Positions 12,501 to 26,500 of a stretch of 64,000 nt of DNA are shown here, piece by piece. Source of the DNA: Podarcis raffonei (taxonomy: Eukaryota > Chordata > Lepidosauria > Squamata > Lacertidae); NCBI RefSeq assembly GCF_027172205.1, contig NC_070604.1:76421023-76485022 (forward strand), in the 5' to 3' direction. Within the stretch, counting starts at the first letter, position 1. The number at the start of each line of letters is the position of its first letter. Below the pieces are notes generated by a model, which did no database searches, had not been told where the DNA came from, and was given only the letters and a program-made list of their open reading frames with translations. The position numbers were made by a program, and so were the translations under genes.

Positions 12501-15500
12501 CAGAGTACTACGCATGCCAAACTCTCGGGCATGTTTACACCATACATTCAAGGTGCTTGAAACACACATTTCAAGTGCATGACTTCCCCCAAAGGATCCT
12601 GGGAACTGTAGTTCCCCCCTCACAGAGCAACAGTTCCCAGCAACCTTAAACTACACTAAATGTGCTTTGAATGTAGCACATGTAGCTGAGGAGATTTCAC
12701 CCCTCCCATATCCAAGAATCTGCTGATGTTCTCTGCTGATTCTCCAGAGAGGAGGGGGCGGTTTCTGCTCTCTACTTATTCTGCTCCAGCCTCACATCAA
12801 AGAGAGAGAGAGAGACTGAGTGTTAGAGAGAGATCGTGTGTATAGATAAGGTTGCTGCTAAGAGCAGCTGCAGACACTCAGTGCAGTTCAGCATTTTCGT
12901 TTAGACCTCATTTAGCTCTGTACATAGTTGTGTATTATAGTTGTAGATCGAATAAAAAAGATATTCTACAGAGCTGCTCTCCGAGTCGTTTATGCTCTGC
13001 TATGCTCTGCTATACTCTGCTGTGCGACGACTGTCTTCTTGTGGAAGTGAATCCGGTGCTCACAACTCTAAGCTGTGAGTCCACAGCACTTTGACCTGTT
13101 CCTGTGCAGAAGGTGGTCTCTGGAAGTGCTCCCCAGCTCGCCTAGCCCAGTCGGGGCTGAGTGGATGAGTCCAGTTGGTGGCACTGGCTCAAGGGCGATG
13201 CTGACAGTAGCAAGCCCTTTTGAAAGAGGCATCTTTAGGGTGGGTGGCTCCAGCTTGGCTAGACAGATCCACTGAGTAGGTTGAGCTCTCAACTTTTCCC
13301 TTTTTTTAAGGGAAATTCCCTTATTCCAAATAGGATTCCTAGCAAGAAAAGGGAAAAGTTGACAGCTATGGCTCTCAGAGAAGGACCTGATCCTTACCTT
13401 TTGCTCTGGCTGACAGGCAGTGGCGTAGCGTGGGTTGTCAGCACCCGGGGCAAGGCAAGTAATTTGCGCCCCCTAACCCGTGGATTTGCCCTAACCCCCA
13501 GATGTTGCGCCCGGTGCGGCCGGCCCCCCCTGCACCCCCCACGCTACGCCACTGCATAGATCCCATTTAGAGCAGGGTCCTTATAGATCCCCCTTTACAG
13601 CAGGGTCCCCCATAGATCCCCCTACAGAGCAGGCCAGGGTCCCCATAGATCCCCTTTAGAGCAGGGCAGGGCAGGTCCCCCTCCACAGTGGGCGGCGACC
13701 CGGCAGCTCGGATCGGATTCGCACAGCCAGCACTGCAGTGAGAGAGAGTGAGCGAGCCAGGTAGGGGCAGAGAGCTGCGAGTGCGAGCGCGCAGTGGTGT
13801 AGCGTGGGTTTTCTGAGCTTGCACAGAGTGCTTTTCCTCCCTATGGGCAGAGCCAGCTTGCTCCTAAATACCTGAGCTCTATAGTTAGAGACTCACCATT
13901 TCCCCAGTTGGCTTGGCCCCCAATTTCTCTTACTATAGAATTTGGGGGTGGTGGTGGAGGAAATCATTATTCTTCCCCCTTGCTACCCCCCCCCAAAGCA
14001 TAAGAGAGGGACTCCCAAGAAGGTGAAGCGGGACTTCACCCCAGGGTATCTCGGAAGCCCTCGAGGCAGCGACGCTTCCACCCCCTGGAAACAGCAGGAA
14101 GGGAGAGCGCTCTTGTGCCCCGGTCCTGCTTTGAGTGCTTCTCATTGACGCGTCTGCTTGGCCACTCTAGATGGGCCCTTGTGGCCTTGATCCAGTAGCC
14201 GGGTCCTTCTTCGGAAAGAGCGAGCGCCTCCTAAGCATGTGCAGAGCGCCTCCCTCCGCCCCGCCACGCGGAGCTCAACCTGCGCGTGGGCAGGCCCTTT
14301 GCGTCACGCGCGCTTGGGAATCCCCGGCACCTCTCTCCTCTCTCTCTCTCTCCCTGGAGAAATGAAGCAGTGACCCGACAAGGAGTAGCGAAGGATGGGC
14401 GTGTTTCGTCCCTGATCCGGATGAGATCAAGGCGCCGGCAACGGGAAGGAGGCGGGGGAGAAGCAGGAGCAGGCCAGCCGGGGCTCCCATCACCGCTGGA
14501 GGCGTCATGGAGGCACTGAGCCCGGGAGGCGGGTAGCCAGCCAGGGCGCACCTACCCAACCTCGCCGCGCCCAGGCGCGCTGCTCTCTCCAGCTTCCTCC
14601 CGGCCGGGCCAGCGGCTCCACCTCTTCCTTAATTCCCAGCAAGCGATTAGCAGGCTCGGATCGGATCCTGCGGCAGGCGGCGCCTCCACCTCCTCCTCCT
14701 CCCGGCTTTGCTGCTGCGCGGCTCTTTTCTCTCCACGGACGGCGCGCTGCGCCTTGGAGAGGTTCCCGCTTCCTCGAGGGGGGCCGGCCAAACGGAGACG
14801 ACGACCCCCCACTCCAACCAAGCCTCGATTGCTTGTCCCTTCCCTCTGGACTCGCGCCCCCCCCAGATGTTGCGCCCGGTGCGGCCGGCACCCCTGGCAC
14901 CCCCCACGCTACGCCACTGCTGACAGGGGCTTGGATGCAGCAGTGAATCTGTCACTCCGCACCTCTCAGCCCTTACTTAGGATTGCTTTGTCCATCAGTA
15001 TTAATGCTGAAGCTATTTCCTGACCTTGGCCATTCACTCGTGGATATTTTATTATACTAGTGATGTTTAGCCATTGCATATTCCGCTTCAGTGCCTGCAC
15101 TTTACTTTGTCATCCAAAATGTCAGCTGCTAAATAATGGGTGATATCAATGAAATCAATTGAATTAGGTAAATGCACTCCATTTATTCCAGTGGGTATTC
15201 TGAGAATGGCTTATCATCCCATGAGCGTGTTGTGTTTTCAATAACTGTTCCCCCACCCCGTCTGCAGAACTTGTGTATGTTAAAAGTTATTGGAACAGTG
15301 AATATACTAACTTGTCACTCCAAGGGCCATTCCATTCCACTTGACCCCATGGGTTCCTAACTCGAATGAGCTTCACCTTCTGGCCTTGGTAGTCCACCTA
15401 GTGAGAATGAAGGCAAGAAAGAGAAAGAATACAGAACAGCTTTCCAGTGCAAAAAGAAAAGAAAAAGACTCACATGCTTAATCCAAGGACAGCCAGGATG

Positions 15501-17492
15501 ATGCCCTGCACATATGTTTAGACTACAACTCCCATCATCCATTGGCCTTGCTGGCCCAGGCTGATGGGAACTGTAGTCCGAAAACATTCTAGAGCATACC
15601 CTGGCTACCTTGACTTAATATAGCAACAACAAATACAACAACAACAACAACAAATTCCTTGTACCCCTCCCATCTGACTGGGTTGCCCCAACCACTTTGG
15701 GCAGCTTCCAACAAAATATAAAGGAACACAACAAAACTTCAAACATTAAAAGCTTCCCGAACTAAGATGTTCAACTGAATTTAGTAGGATTATAAAGCAG
15801 AGTGGGAAACCCCAAGCTGGATGCAGCCTTCAAGGCCCTCATTTCTGGCAGCCAGAACTATCCTCAGACAACATCCCTGTCCTCAGAGCACACTGCTTAC
15901 TAGCTCAGCTTTGTACACAGAGTGTTTTTTATTCAGCTAGAATATGTACTTGAACTCTAATTGTTATTTTTGCTTATCTGGATGGAAGACAGAGATGGAA
16001 AACGTAAAAATTAGCCTACTGTACAAAGGCGAAATGTGCATCTGTTATTCTATCAACCGTTGCCTCTGCCCTGCTCATCATTGGCAAGTGGCCCCTGGAA
16101 GGGAATGTGGCCTCCAGGATGAAAAAGGTTCCCCAGCATCTATTATACAGCATCTATTTTGAGAATTTTAGCCTATGGAGAATCTAATCATCCACATTCA
16201 TCCTGACATCTTAAACTAAGGAGCAGTTTTTCTTTAAAATGCTCAGTAACTCAATTAATCTGGATGACATTCTCTTCACAAAGCAAATCACCAAGCCCCT
16301 GGTACTTTAGACCTGAACATAAAGTTGGGTCTCTTTTTTGGGAGAGATTCCCAATAATGGGCATGAATTGCCCACTCTGTGTGAAGCCAACTAAAACAAT
16401 ACCCCAGCAATTCAAAAGCATATTATATTACAACTATCTCTGAGCATAGGATAAACAGGCTTGGTTTCCGAAGCCAACCACTCCTCCCCTTTAAATAAAA
16501 ATAGGTTCCGTCCTCTTCACAGCAAGAAAAACCACAACAGAAAAGCCACTTACCTCATCAATACCTGTTACTGAATAGGCATGACCTTTTATAAGTCCGT
16601 AGGGTGTACGAGCTTCTGACTCAGCTGCACTGCTGGTCTAAGGCATGGAAATATAGGTTTAAAATACTAGTCTTATTGAAGCAACATCATGTATTTATTC
16701 GCACATATATGTAAGAGTGAGAAGAGTGAGTGACCACATTTAGAAGAGAGGGGTTGTATCCAAGGAAAACATTTTGTACATGGAACATCTTCAGCAAGCA
16801 GAATGATAATTCCCCTCCCTTTTCCCCTCTCCGTGCCCCTAATCTGTTCCATAGCTTTGGGGGGAACCCCAGAGCAGATTTGGAGAAGGAGAAGGGAGGA
16901 TGCTCTGTTGTGCTTGCAGAAATCATTCTGCGTATGCAGTGATTTAGTTGGAAACAGCTACAGGTAAGGAACGTGAAATACAAAATCCTACAATATAATG
17001 TACAGTGATAACATATAAAATATTTAGAAAGCTGGTTAATCGACAATGCAAGTAAGACCTCAAATCATTTCCCAAACAATTGGGGGCGTTGATACATCCC
17101 CAGAAGAGGTCTCTGGTGTGGTGTAGGGGCTAGCATGTTGGGCTGGGCTGTGGGAGATCTAAATCCCTGTTCCGCTATGAACCAATCTTGCCCAGGTTGC
17201 TAGCTCTCACCTAACTTACCTTACAGGATTCATGTGAGGCCAAAGTAGTCCTCTGAGCTCCTTGAGAGCAGAATCCAAATGCAACACATTGCGGATGAGT
17301 ACTGTGAATGGCTTCAAATATAGATGGGGTTAAGAAGATGGACTAGCATAGAAGAGTTAGCTATGAATGCAGCTTAGGCTGCAACTGTGTGGATGCTTAC
17401 TTAGAAGAAAGTCTCACTGAAATCTGCAGGATTTCTGAGCAGCCACTGGTTACTGCTGCTCTTTCTCAAATTTAGATTTTAGTAAGTGCAAT

Positions 17493-17543
<51 letters not shown>

Positions 17544-20500
17544 GATAAAGGTAAAGGTAAAGGGGCCCCTGACCATTAGGTCCAGTCGTGACCAACTCTG
17601 GGGTTATGGCGCTCATCTCGTTTTATTGGCTGAGGGAGCTGGCGCACAGCTTCCGGGTCATGTGGCCAGCATGACTAAGCCGCTTCTGGCGAACCAGAGC
17701 AGCGCACGGAACCCGCTGGAGCAGTACCTATTTATCTACTTGCACTGATGTGCTTTCGAGCTGCTAGGTTGGCAGGAGCTGGGATCAAGCAACGGGAGCT
17801 CACCCCGTCGCGGGGATTCGAACCGCCAACCTTCTGATTGGCAAGTCCTAGGCTCTGTGGTTTAACCCACAGCGCCACCCCGTCGTCAAATATCTTAAGG
17901 GTTGTCACATGGAAGTTCGAGCAAGCTTGTTTTCTGCTGCTCTGAAGGCTAGGACCTGAACCAATGGATCCAAGTTACACAAAACAGGATCCAAGTTCCA
18001 ACTAAACAATAGGAAGAACTTTCTGGCAGTTTGTTTGACAGAGTTGTTTGACAGTGGAACGGACTCTCTCGGGATGTGGTGGACTCTCCTTCCTTGGAGG
18101 TTTTAAAGCAGAGATTGGATGCCCATCTGTCATGGGAACTTAATTTGAGATTCCTGCATTGCAGGGGCTTGAACTAGATGATCCTCAGAGTCCTTTCCAG
18201 ATCTACAATTCTATTATTCTGTATATCATATTCCATCCCTATTATGCATCAGGGAACTCAGTACTTTGGAGAAATTGTTCATTCAGAGCAACGAAACAGA
18301 TCTACACAGATAAAACCCCTGGAACTCAGCTTTATCATTTTACTTACATCAATAGAACAGCCCACCATTGAACCTCTTTTCAGAGCTTTTTTTAAGATGT
18401 CATAGAAATTTTCTGGAGCTTTTTTAACTTCAAACATTTCTCCAACTCCTCCTGTGAAATCTTCCATTGCTTCAATTGTGCTTCCGCCTTTTAAAGCTTC
18501 ATAACTTCCATTCAACCTGACAGCAACCAGAAAAAACAAACACACACATATATACACAACTTATCATCATCATCATTATTTATTAAATTGGTTACTGTTG
18601 CTTTATATTGTCCAGGGCAACCCAAAATGACTTACAACCAAAGAAACGGACAAACAACCCCCCCCATATAAACATTAAAACCAAGAGGGAAAAGAAATAC
18701 ATTTAAAACATCACACCAACTTCTAAAATGCCACTTATAGCTAAAGGCCAAAGACCTGATTATAGAGGAAAGGTTTTGTTTGGTGCCTAAAGATATGTAA
18801 TGAAGGTGCAGGCAAGCCTCCCTGGGGAGAGAATTCCACAAACTGGGAGCCACCGCAGAAAAGGCCCATTTTCGTGTTGCCACCCTCTGGACCTCTCTTG
18901 GAGGAAGCCCATGAAGAAGGGCCTCAGATGATGAATGTTTGACCAAGAACTTATCTAAGTCCCTTGGATAATAGGGGTGGAATTCATACTATATACCACT
19001 TCAATTGCTTCATTGCTGATTGGGATAATCCAGTGCTTTTTTCTGGGGGATACGCATACCCCTAAACATTTTTTGAATCTTTGTACTTTTGTCCATTTAC
19101 TGTATTTATTTTCCCCGATTCGAACTATAAAATGGTGACTTTCTTGAGTCAAAATGAGAGTACCCCTAAACATTTTTAAGGGGGGGAAGCACTGGGAATT
19201 ATCCCCTACTAGGAAAGTCTCTTAGACAAGCCTTACAGAAATCAACGATTACTTCCAAAGCATTTCCAAGTTCTTGTACATGCCCAATATATTTTGAAAG
19301 GTTTCTGCAGCAGAGGTTCCTAGTACATTATGCCTTGATGCTAGGACAGCATGGTGTGCTGGCTGGAGTTGATGGAAGTTGTAGTCCGAAACAACATCTG
19401 AAAAGCACAGTGTTGGCCATTTCTGAACTAGGTGAATAAACTATGGCTGGAGTATATGGTAAATCAAAAGGCACACCACTGCAGCTACTTATAGTACAGC
19501 TGTTACATACCACACATTTAAAGGACATTACATTTCTTCAAAGAACCTTGGGAACTGTGGTTTAATTAATGATGCTGAAAACTGTAGCATTATCGGAGGT
19601 AAGCTATGATTCCCTGGGTTATTTGGAGGTGAATTTATTGCATATCCCCCCCCATTTTAAGGTTATTACCATGATTCTGTTATTAGCATTCTTTAGATCC
19701 TTAGCAGTGGTAGTAGACCTTATGACACAGAGAGCTAAAATAGCAGACCTCAATATCTGATTTCACAATCAAATTTCACAGACCACACAGATGACAGTGT
19801 GAGAGAAGAGTCCAGATAGCAATGAGGTGCAGGTGGTGAAAGCCAAGGAAACCATGAACAGTACCTAGACCACATAACCCACACGGCTTACTTGGCATAA
19901 GCTTTTTCCAACAATGCACTCCAGAATTCATTGTGATCAGCTGAGTGTAGAAAAACCAGCCGGTCTTTGAAAGTGGGCAATCGGTCATCAATGACAATAT
20001 CCAGCCACTCATTGTGTTGCCAAAACTGTTTGGTAAAGGTAAACAGAATAATCTGATAAGGTGAAATAATATGCAGCACAGTAATTTGTACTTCTTTCAG
20101 TAGCAAAAAAACCCCCAGCAACAAAACCCACTTAATTTTCTTGAAGCAATCAAATGGCAAGTCTTGAATAACGGAGCAATCAAAACTCTCCCTCTCAGTC
20201 CAGTGGGGCTACATAGAGTGGTGGGGGCACTGTTGCACATGGCAGTCTGGGTGGAAGGTGGAAGTTGGGCAAAGAGCAGGAGCTGGTACAAGTGATTGGC
20301 CCAAACCGGGCTCGATGCCATCACACAGAGGTAGTGGGGGTGGCTTGGACATTTGGACATGTATGACAAGAGTTGTCTTACCTGAAAATGAAATATTCCA
20401 GCATAGCCTGGTCCAAAATCCTGATCGAGTGGCACTACTCTGGCTAATGTGCTTTCATTAAGAGTAAGAGATGCTATAGCTGCCAGTAGCCAACAGTCAC

Positions 20501-23500
20501 CTGGAAATAAAATAGAACAAAGCACTGATTCCTCTTGTCATCTGGTTCCAATTAACAGGAATTCTTTAGAATCCACATCTAAAAAGTGGAGGTCAAAGCT
20601 CCCCGTTAAATTATTCCCATTAAACCTTTATTGCTTAGCTATTAAATTTTCCAATGCTTTTTCTTATGGTTGCACATCAGTGTGGCATTATTTTGAACAG
20701 CACTCCAGTTTATCTAGATCTTTTCTTTTAAAATTGGTTGTATGGTATATAGGCAGTGGGTTTTCCCCTAGAGGTACTCAAGGGTATGCAGTACCAGCAC
20801 CTTTTTTACTCAAAGAAAAGCACTGGGTATAAGGAATCAAATATGTAAGGTGAGCTGTCCTGCCCAGGAATCATATTTTATGCATGGTAGAGGTTTTGTT
20901 CTGTACATACAAATGCATGATGGATTCCACTATGTTGGGTGAAAAAAGGCAGGCCTGAAATCTGCTCTCTGTATTTACCAGTAATTGTTGGATGTGACTG
21001 GACACAAGTGAAGCAAAGGACCCACACAAATGATAAAGTAGAGCCAATGAACTTTAGTTGCGTGACCATATGCACGTCAACACTCGCGTTTCCATGCAAA
21101 AGGCAGCTACAATTTCAGTGGGAAAGAACACTCACCAAGTTCCCCTTGACAAATGTCTGTTCTTGTGGCGCCTCCAAGAATAAACTGTGGGTCTTTAACG
21201 ATTTCCTTGAAGAATATTGGAAAAAAAGGTAAGTGCTCTGAATGGAATATATTCTGCTGTGCATTGCTGCAACTGTGTGTCTATTCTGCCCAATGACAGA
21301 CCTGGAGCCTTGGGCAAACAGCAGACATTAAGATCTGCCAAGTCCTGTCCTTTATTAAATTGTGCATTGGAAGATTTATGGCTCCATAATGATATTATGG
21401 CATCGTTGTGAATATATGAAGATCCTGTGCTGCTGGTGTCCGACCCAAAAGAAAATGGAAAATTACTGCTGTTGATTTCCTGAATTATGAGACTTCACTA
21501 GGAATACCACAGGGCATATTAGCACTCGTGCGTAGGCACAGCAAGTGATTAAAGACTTTTATACCACATTTGGATATTTAATAGCTCTTAACAAAATATT
21601 TTTAGGCTCCTTTCAAGCCCAGACATGATCCCAGGGCAGCTTTCAAATCGGTCCACTTAAGAATCCAGAGCAGATTCTTTTAGGAGGGCCTCTGTTTGAT
21701 ATCTCCTCTCTTCTTTTCTCTGCTTACTCACCCAGCCATGAACAACCTGGAGTGGCTAGGATAGTGGTGTGCTTTGAATAGTAGAGTAAGGTGCTCAGTG
21801 GCCAACAAGACTGGAGGATTTTCCATTGCTCTCAGAGGGAATTTCACAGAAAAATACAATGGCCTACAGTGTTTATGTTATGTATTCAGTGGTCTGTGTT
21901 TGCCTGAGCTTGAGTCTGAACTAAGGTTTCTGAGTTCCTGTGTTCTGATTCGATACATGATGTCCAATCACAGAGCACTTCAGGATTTGGGCCTCTGCCA
22001 TTGGCCCTTGAACTCTGAGTCGTGATTCGCAGCTTAGAAGTTTAGACAGCCAATCACTTTGGGAGTGGGAGTGGCCCAGGCCTTCAGGAATGTATATAAG
22101 CAGTTGCTTTGCCCCTGTTTCCCAGTTATGTAGTTCAACAAAGGTTCTTCCTGTTGTTGCTGTGTCTTGCCTCATGGGAACCCACCTACACTTCAGTTTA
22201 CTTCGGAGGACTGGGCTTTTTGGGTCTATTCATCCATCCTCCTCATCAATCACGCCACTCTTAGCATCAACTGCTTTCAAGGCAAGCAGTTACCCTGGGT
22301 TGCCAATATCTGTTTTAAAAAATAAGCTAAAAAGCAGGGAAGGCATACTTGTCTATCTAAAAGGGACCATACATGCTGATGATAAATACACATGTACTAA
22401 TAAAATTACTTTGCAGGTCACAATGGATGCAGAGAGATTCTGGAGTCCAGGGCTCAAATTAAGCCTCAGACAAACAGAGGCTTTGTGGGAAGGGAGCCAA
22501 TGCAGGAACGTGCTTGTGGAGCAGAACCTTCCTCCCCAGCGGGGGAGACAAAGGTCGACCATGTCTACGCAGTGGGCAAGATGGATAAAGGTGGCAGCCA
22601 AGGCAATTAACAGAGGCTGCAAGCTTTACACAGACTACTGGTAGTTTAAAAATTGAATGGAGCCAGAGGCTGGCATTTTTTCTCCCCCAGAGCATTTCCC
22701 TGCTTCAAAGGAAATGTCAGAGAGCAGGTGACCTGGCTGGCTGCATTCCTGCTGCTCAATGCCCAACTGGGGGAGAACATTACTTAGGCCGGTGTGTCAT
22801 GATTAAAGAGAACAAAAGGCAAGTCAAACCAGCCCAGTCATCGCTGGCACCACCTGCTTGTTCAACACACTGGGTCGTGCAGAGCTTGCAATTGAACCAT
22901 GCAGCACAAAGGAACAGGCTTGCCCTTAGAGAATACTGTAGTGCAGGGAGACTGGGATAAGCAAGGGATTCCCCTAGACCTGCTCTACAGGCACAACTTG
23001 CTTCATTGCACTGCACATACATGCTCCTTAGGAGGATGAGGGTGCAGCTGCAGGCAGATTGGCGGCTTCCAGGGGAAGGAAGCCCTCTGCCACTGCTGCC
23101 GCTCCTCTTCTGGCCACAAGAGTGGAGGGAGCCTGGCTTAATAGATTACAATATAGTGTAAACATAACTTTTATATGCACTGGGAAACATTTAAAAATAA
23201 ATAAATATGTGCCCCGCTTTATTGCGATATTTACTTTATTGCAGTGGTCTGGTAAGCCTATATGCATTTCTGAAGCCTGACATCCAGAATGTGAGGCAGC
23301 AACATGTAACCCATGGAGTAAGGTAAAGGCAAAGGGACCCCTGACCATTAGGTCCAGTCGTGGCCGACGCTGGGGTTGTGGCGCTCATCTCGCTTTACTG
23401 GCTAAGGGAGCCAGTGTACAGCTTCCGGGTGATGTGGCCAGCATGACTAAGCTGCTTCTGGCGAACCAGAGCAGCGCACGGAAACACCGTTTACCTTCCC

Positions 23501-26500
23501 GCTGGAGCGGTACCTATTCATCTACTTGCATTTTGATGTGCTTTCGAACTGCTAGGTTGGCAGGAGCAGGGACCGAGCAACGGGAGCTCACCCCGTCACG
23601 GGGATTCGAACTGCCGACCTTCTGATTGGCAAGTCCTAGGCTCTGTGGTTTAACCCACAGCGCCACCCGCATCCCAACCCATGGAGTGGTCCACCTAAAA
23701 TATAATGCACAAAAGAGGGAGGGGAACCAAATTGTGCATACGAAAAATCCAGAATCTGAACCAGGAAAAGCTGATTTTTTTCAATCCAATTATGCAAAGA
23801 AACACATTTGCATTTATTTGCTAACTGAGAAATAATATATCTTGCTTCCATTAATTATGAGGAGGGGCAAAGAGCTATATAGGTGTCTGAACCCCCACCT
23901 CCTGTTCACAGGCAGAAAGCATACTGTCTGAAATTTTGTTACGCATCCATTGGCAGTCTGGTCTAAAAATTAAAAACCCTAAGCCAGGCTTCCTCAAACT
24001 CAGCCCTCCAGATGTTTTTGGCCTACAACTCCCATGATCCCTAGCTAGCAGGACCAGTGGTCAGGGATGATGGGAACTGTAGTCTGAAAAACATCTGGAG
24101 GGCCGAGTTTGAGGAAGCCTGGACTAAGGAGAAAGAACAGGAGAGGCCTTGAAGGTGATCACCGTCTGTTATCACCACTAAGCAGCCACACTTGGCCACA
24201 CTCTTCCCCACACTGATGATCCATAGGATTCATTTCTAAATTAGCATCTCCAAATTTTATGCTGAACTGCCTTTTGGGGGGCCTTTGCTCTGGTGAGGCG
24301 CACATGGGCCAACCTACCTAAAGGAGATCAGCTGTGGATTAGATGAGGGCACAGATGGGATGGGGAAAGAGTGGTGATTGTTCCCCTGTTTAGTTTTGGG
24401 TTTGTTGTTTTGAGCCTGCTACTCACTAAGGCTCAGGTGGGAATAGGAGATTTCTGAGGTAACCTGCTACTGAGGTAACTTACTGCTACAAAGGTCCCAT
24501 CTCCTGTGGCAGAAATACAGGGCAATTACACTCACCAGTTTATTACCTGGAGATTTGTAGTGCACTTTTAATTTCCCTGATCCAGCAAGAAATGAGGTGG
24601 ATTATGGCTTTTCCTGCTATTTTTCTCCTCAGTCCTATAGCCTACCTTCCTCCCACTTTGGAAGGCATCCTGTTTATTACCACATGATTGGATGGTGGAG
24701 GCAAAGAGAACAGGGCGGGGAAGCAAGAAGCCTGAGAAGCCACACCTGCCTTTTCTGAAGGGTTGCAACCTGACAGTCAAGCAATAGAAATGTCATCATA
24801 AATCTTAACCTGCAGAATGTTTACCTTTGTGTCTAATTTTCTGCACCCTTGGGGTATAATCCATTTTCCCCTTGCCATTATGCAATAAAATAAAAACAGT
24901 AATATACATTGTCCCTAAATCTTAAAGGAGAGAATTATTCCAACTGTGCAATCGAAGATCTCCACAAAGTGAATTCCTAAAAGCTTATTCTCTATTCTAA
25001 AGAAGGAAAAGAGAGTTTCTATCTGTTATACTTTCTAGAATCAAGTCATGAAATGAAATTCTACAAGGGGGACTCTGCTACAACAGCAACCCACATCATG
25101 CATTTGTGATGTTTGTTTATCCCTGTTAAACAGCAAATCAAAGTTTGTTGACTTTTTCTTTCTATGGGAAGGAAGAATAACAGGATGTAGGTTACAAGTT
25201 ATTTATCCACTGAATGGAGCTTAGATTTCCCCATGGGAGGTGTGGAATGTGAAATATATTTGTTTTGATTCGAAATACATGTTTGCTGTCTGAAGGTACA
25301 GTATAGGGGCAGGCATTTCCGTGTTATACACCACGCTGGGAATAAGTCATGCACATGTGCTATACATTCTGAGAAGGAGAAAACATAAACATGTTTCCAA
25401 ATATACTCTGGCTTAACTTGCATGGTTATCTCTGTCTATTTTTATCCATTTATTATTATTATTTTATTCCATTCGCCTTCAAGGAGCCCAATATATGACA
25501 CACCATTATCACCTCCTGTTTTATCCTCTCTACAACTCTTTGAAGTAGGTTAGGCTGAGAGGTGGTGGTTGCTTCAAGATTACCCAGTGAGCTCCAGGGC
25601 AGGCTGACTGGGGATTTGAACACTGCAAAGGCGGGCTAGTATGAAGGCCTGAGATTTTAGGGCTTTAAAAGGGCAAAATCAACACTTTAAAATTGGGCTG
25701 AGAAATAGTCTGGTGATTGGTTCAGTTGCCAAAGCTCAGGTCAAATCCACTAGTCTCACTTGATAGTTTTGTGGCCGTTTTCCAGACCAACTGAAATTTG
25801 GGGGTCATTTTTAAAGGCAGTCCTCTAGGCTACATGTTAAAGACCTAATTAAAAAGTTGCGTTGGTCAAGAGCTGGTGGATGCAATGGAAGCTGAGAAGT
25901 AAAACTTATTTGCAGCTTTCACTGCCATCTCATAGGCTTTCATAAGCATCCTATAAGTTATCAGTGCTTTGGTAATAGCGGCCAAGATACCTCCATTTAG
26001 GTAAGGTTGCAGCTGACATGTCAGCTAAAACAGAAAAGAAAACCTGAGCTTAGGGGGAGTGTAACCCCATCTTCAATGAACTTCAACTTCATTCATCCAG
26101 ATGCATGAACCATCAATCACAACAGGACCTCCACCTTTTTTGAATTGAGTCTCAGTTTGACCCAGTCTATTACTGTGCCTAAACACATGTTTATTTCATT
26201 TATTTATTTCCCAAAATCTATATACCACTTGGCTGTAAAAACCAGGACCACATAAAACAAGAAATTTTCAGTAAAAACAGAACAGTAAAAAGCAGCTATT
26301 GAAAACATTAAAAATAATTAAAATCAACAATAAGCTAAAAGCCAGATTAAAACACATGTCAGCATGCCACATGTCTATATAGGCTTGCCTGGATAAAAAT
26401 GTTTCTAGCAATTGCCCAAAAAGTACCTGATGTCAGGGATTTCCAAGCTTAGCTGCTGCCACACTACAATATTGATTTCTTACAATGTTGGGCCATTATA

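Noticed and set aside
14231-14955. Several overlapping minus- and plus-strand frames of 90-130 codons
   Set aside because: High GC lowers stop frequency within the hAT cargo. Frames on both strands overlap and none shows a recognisable domain; a small captured exon cannot be excluded but cannot be supported.
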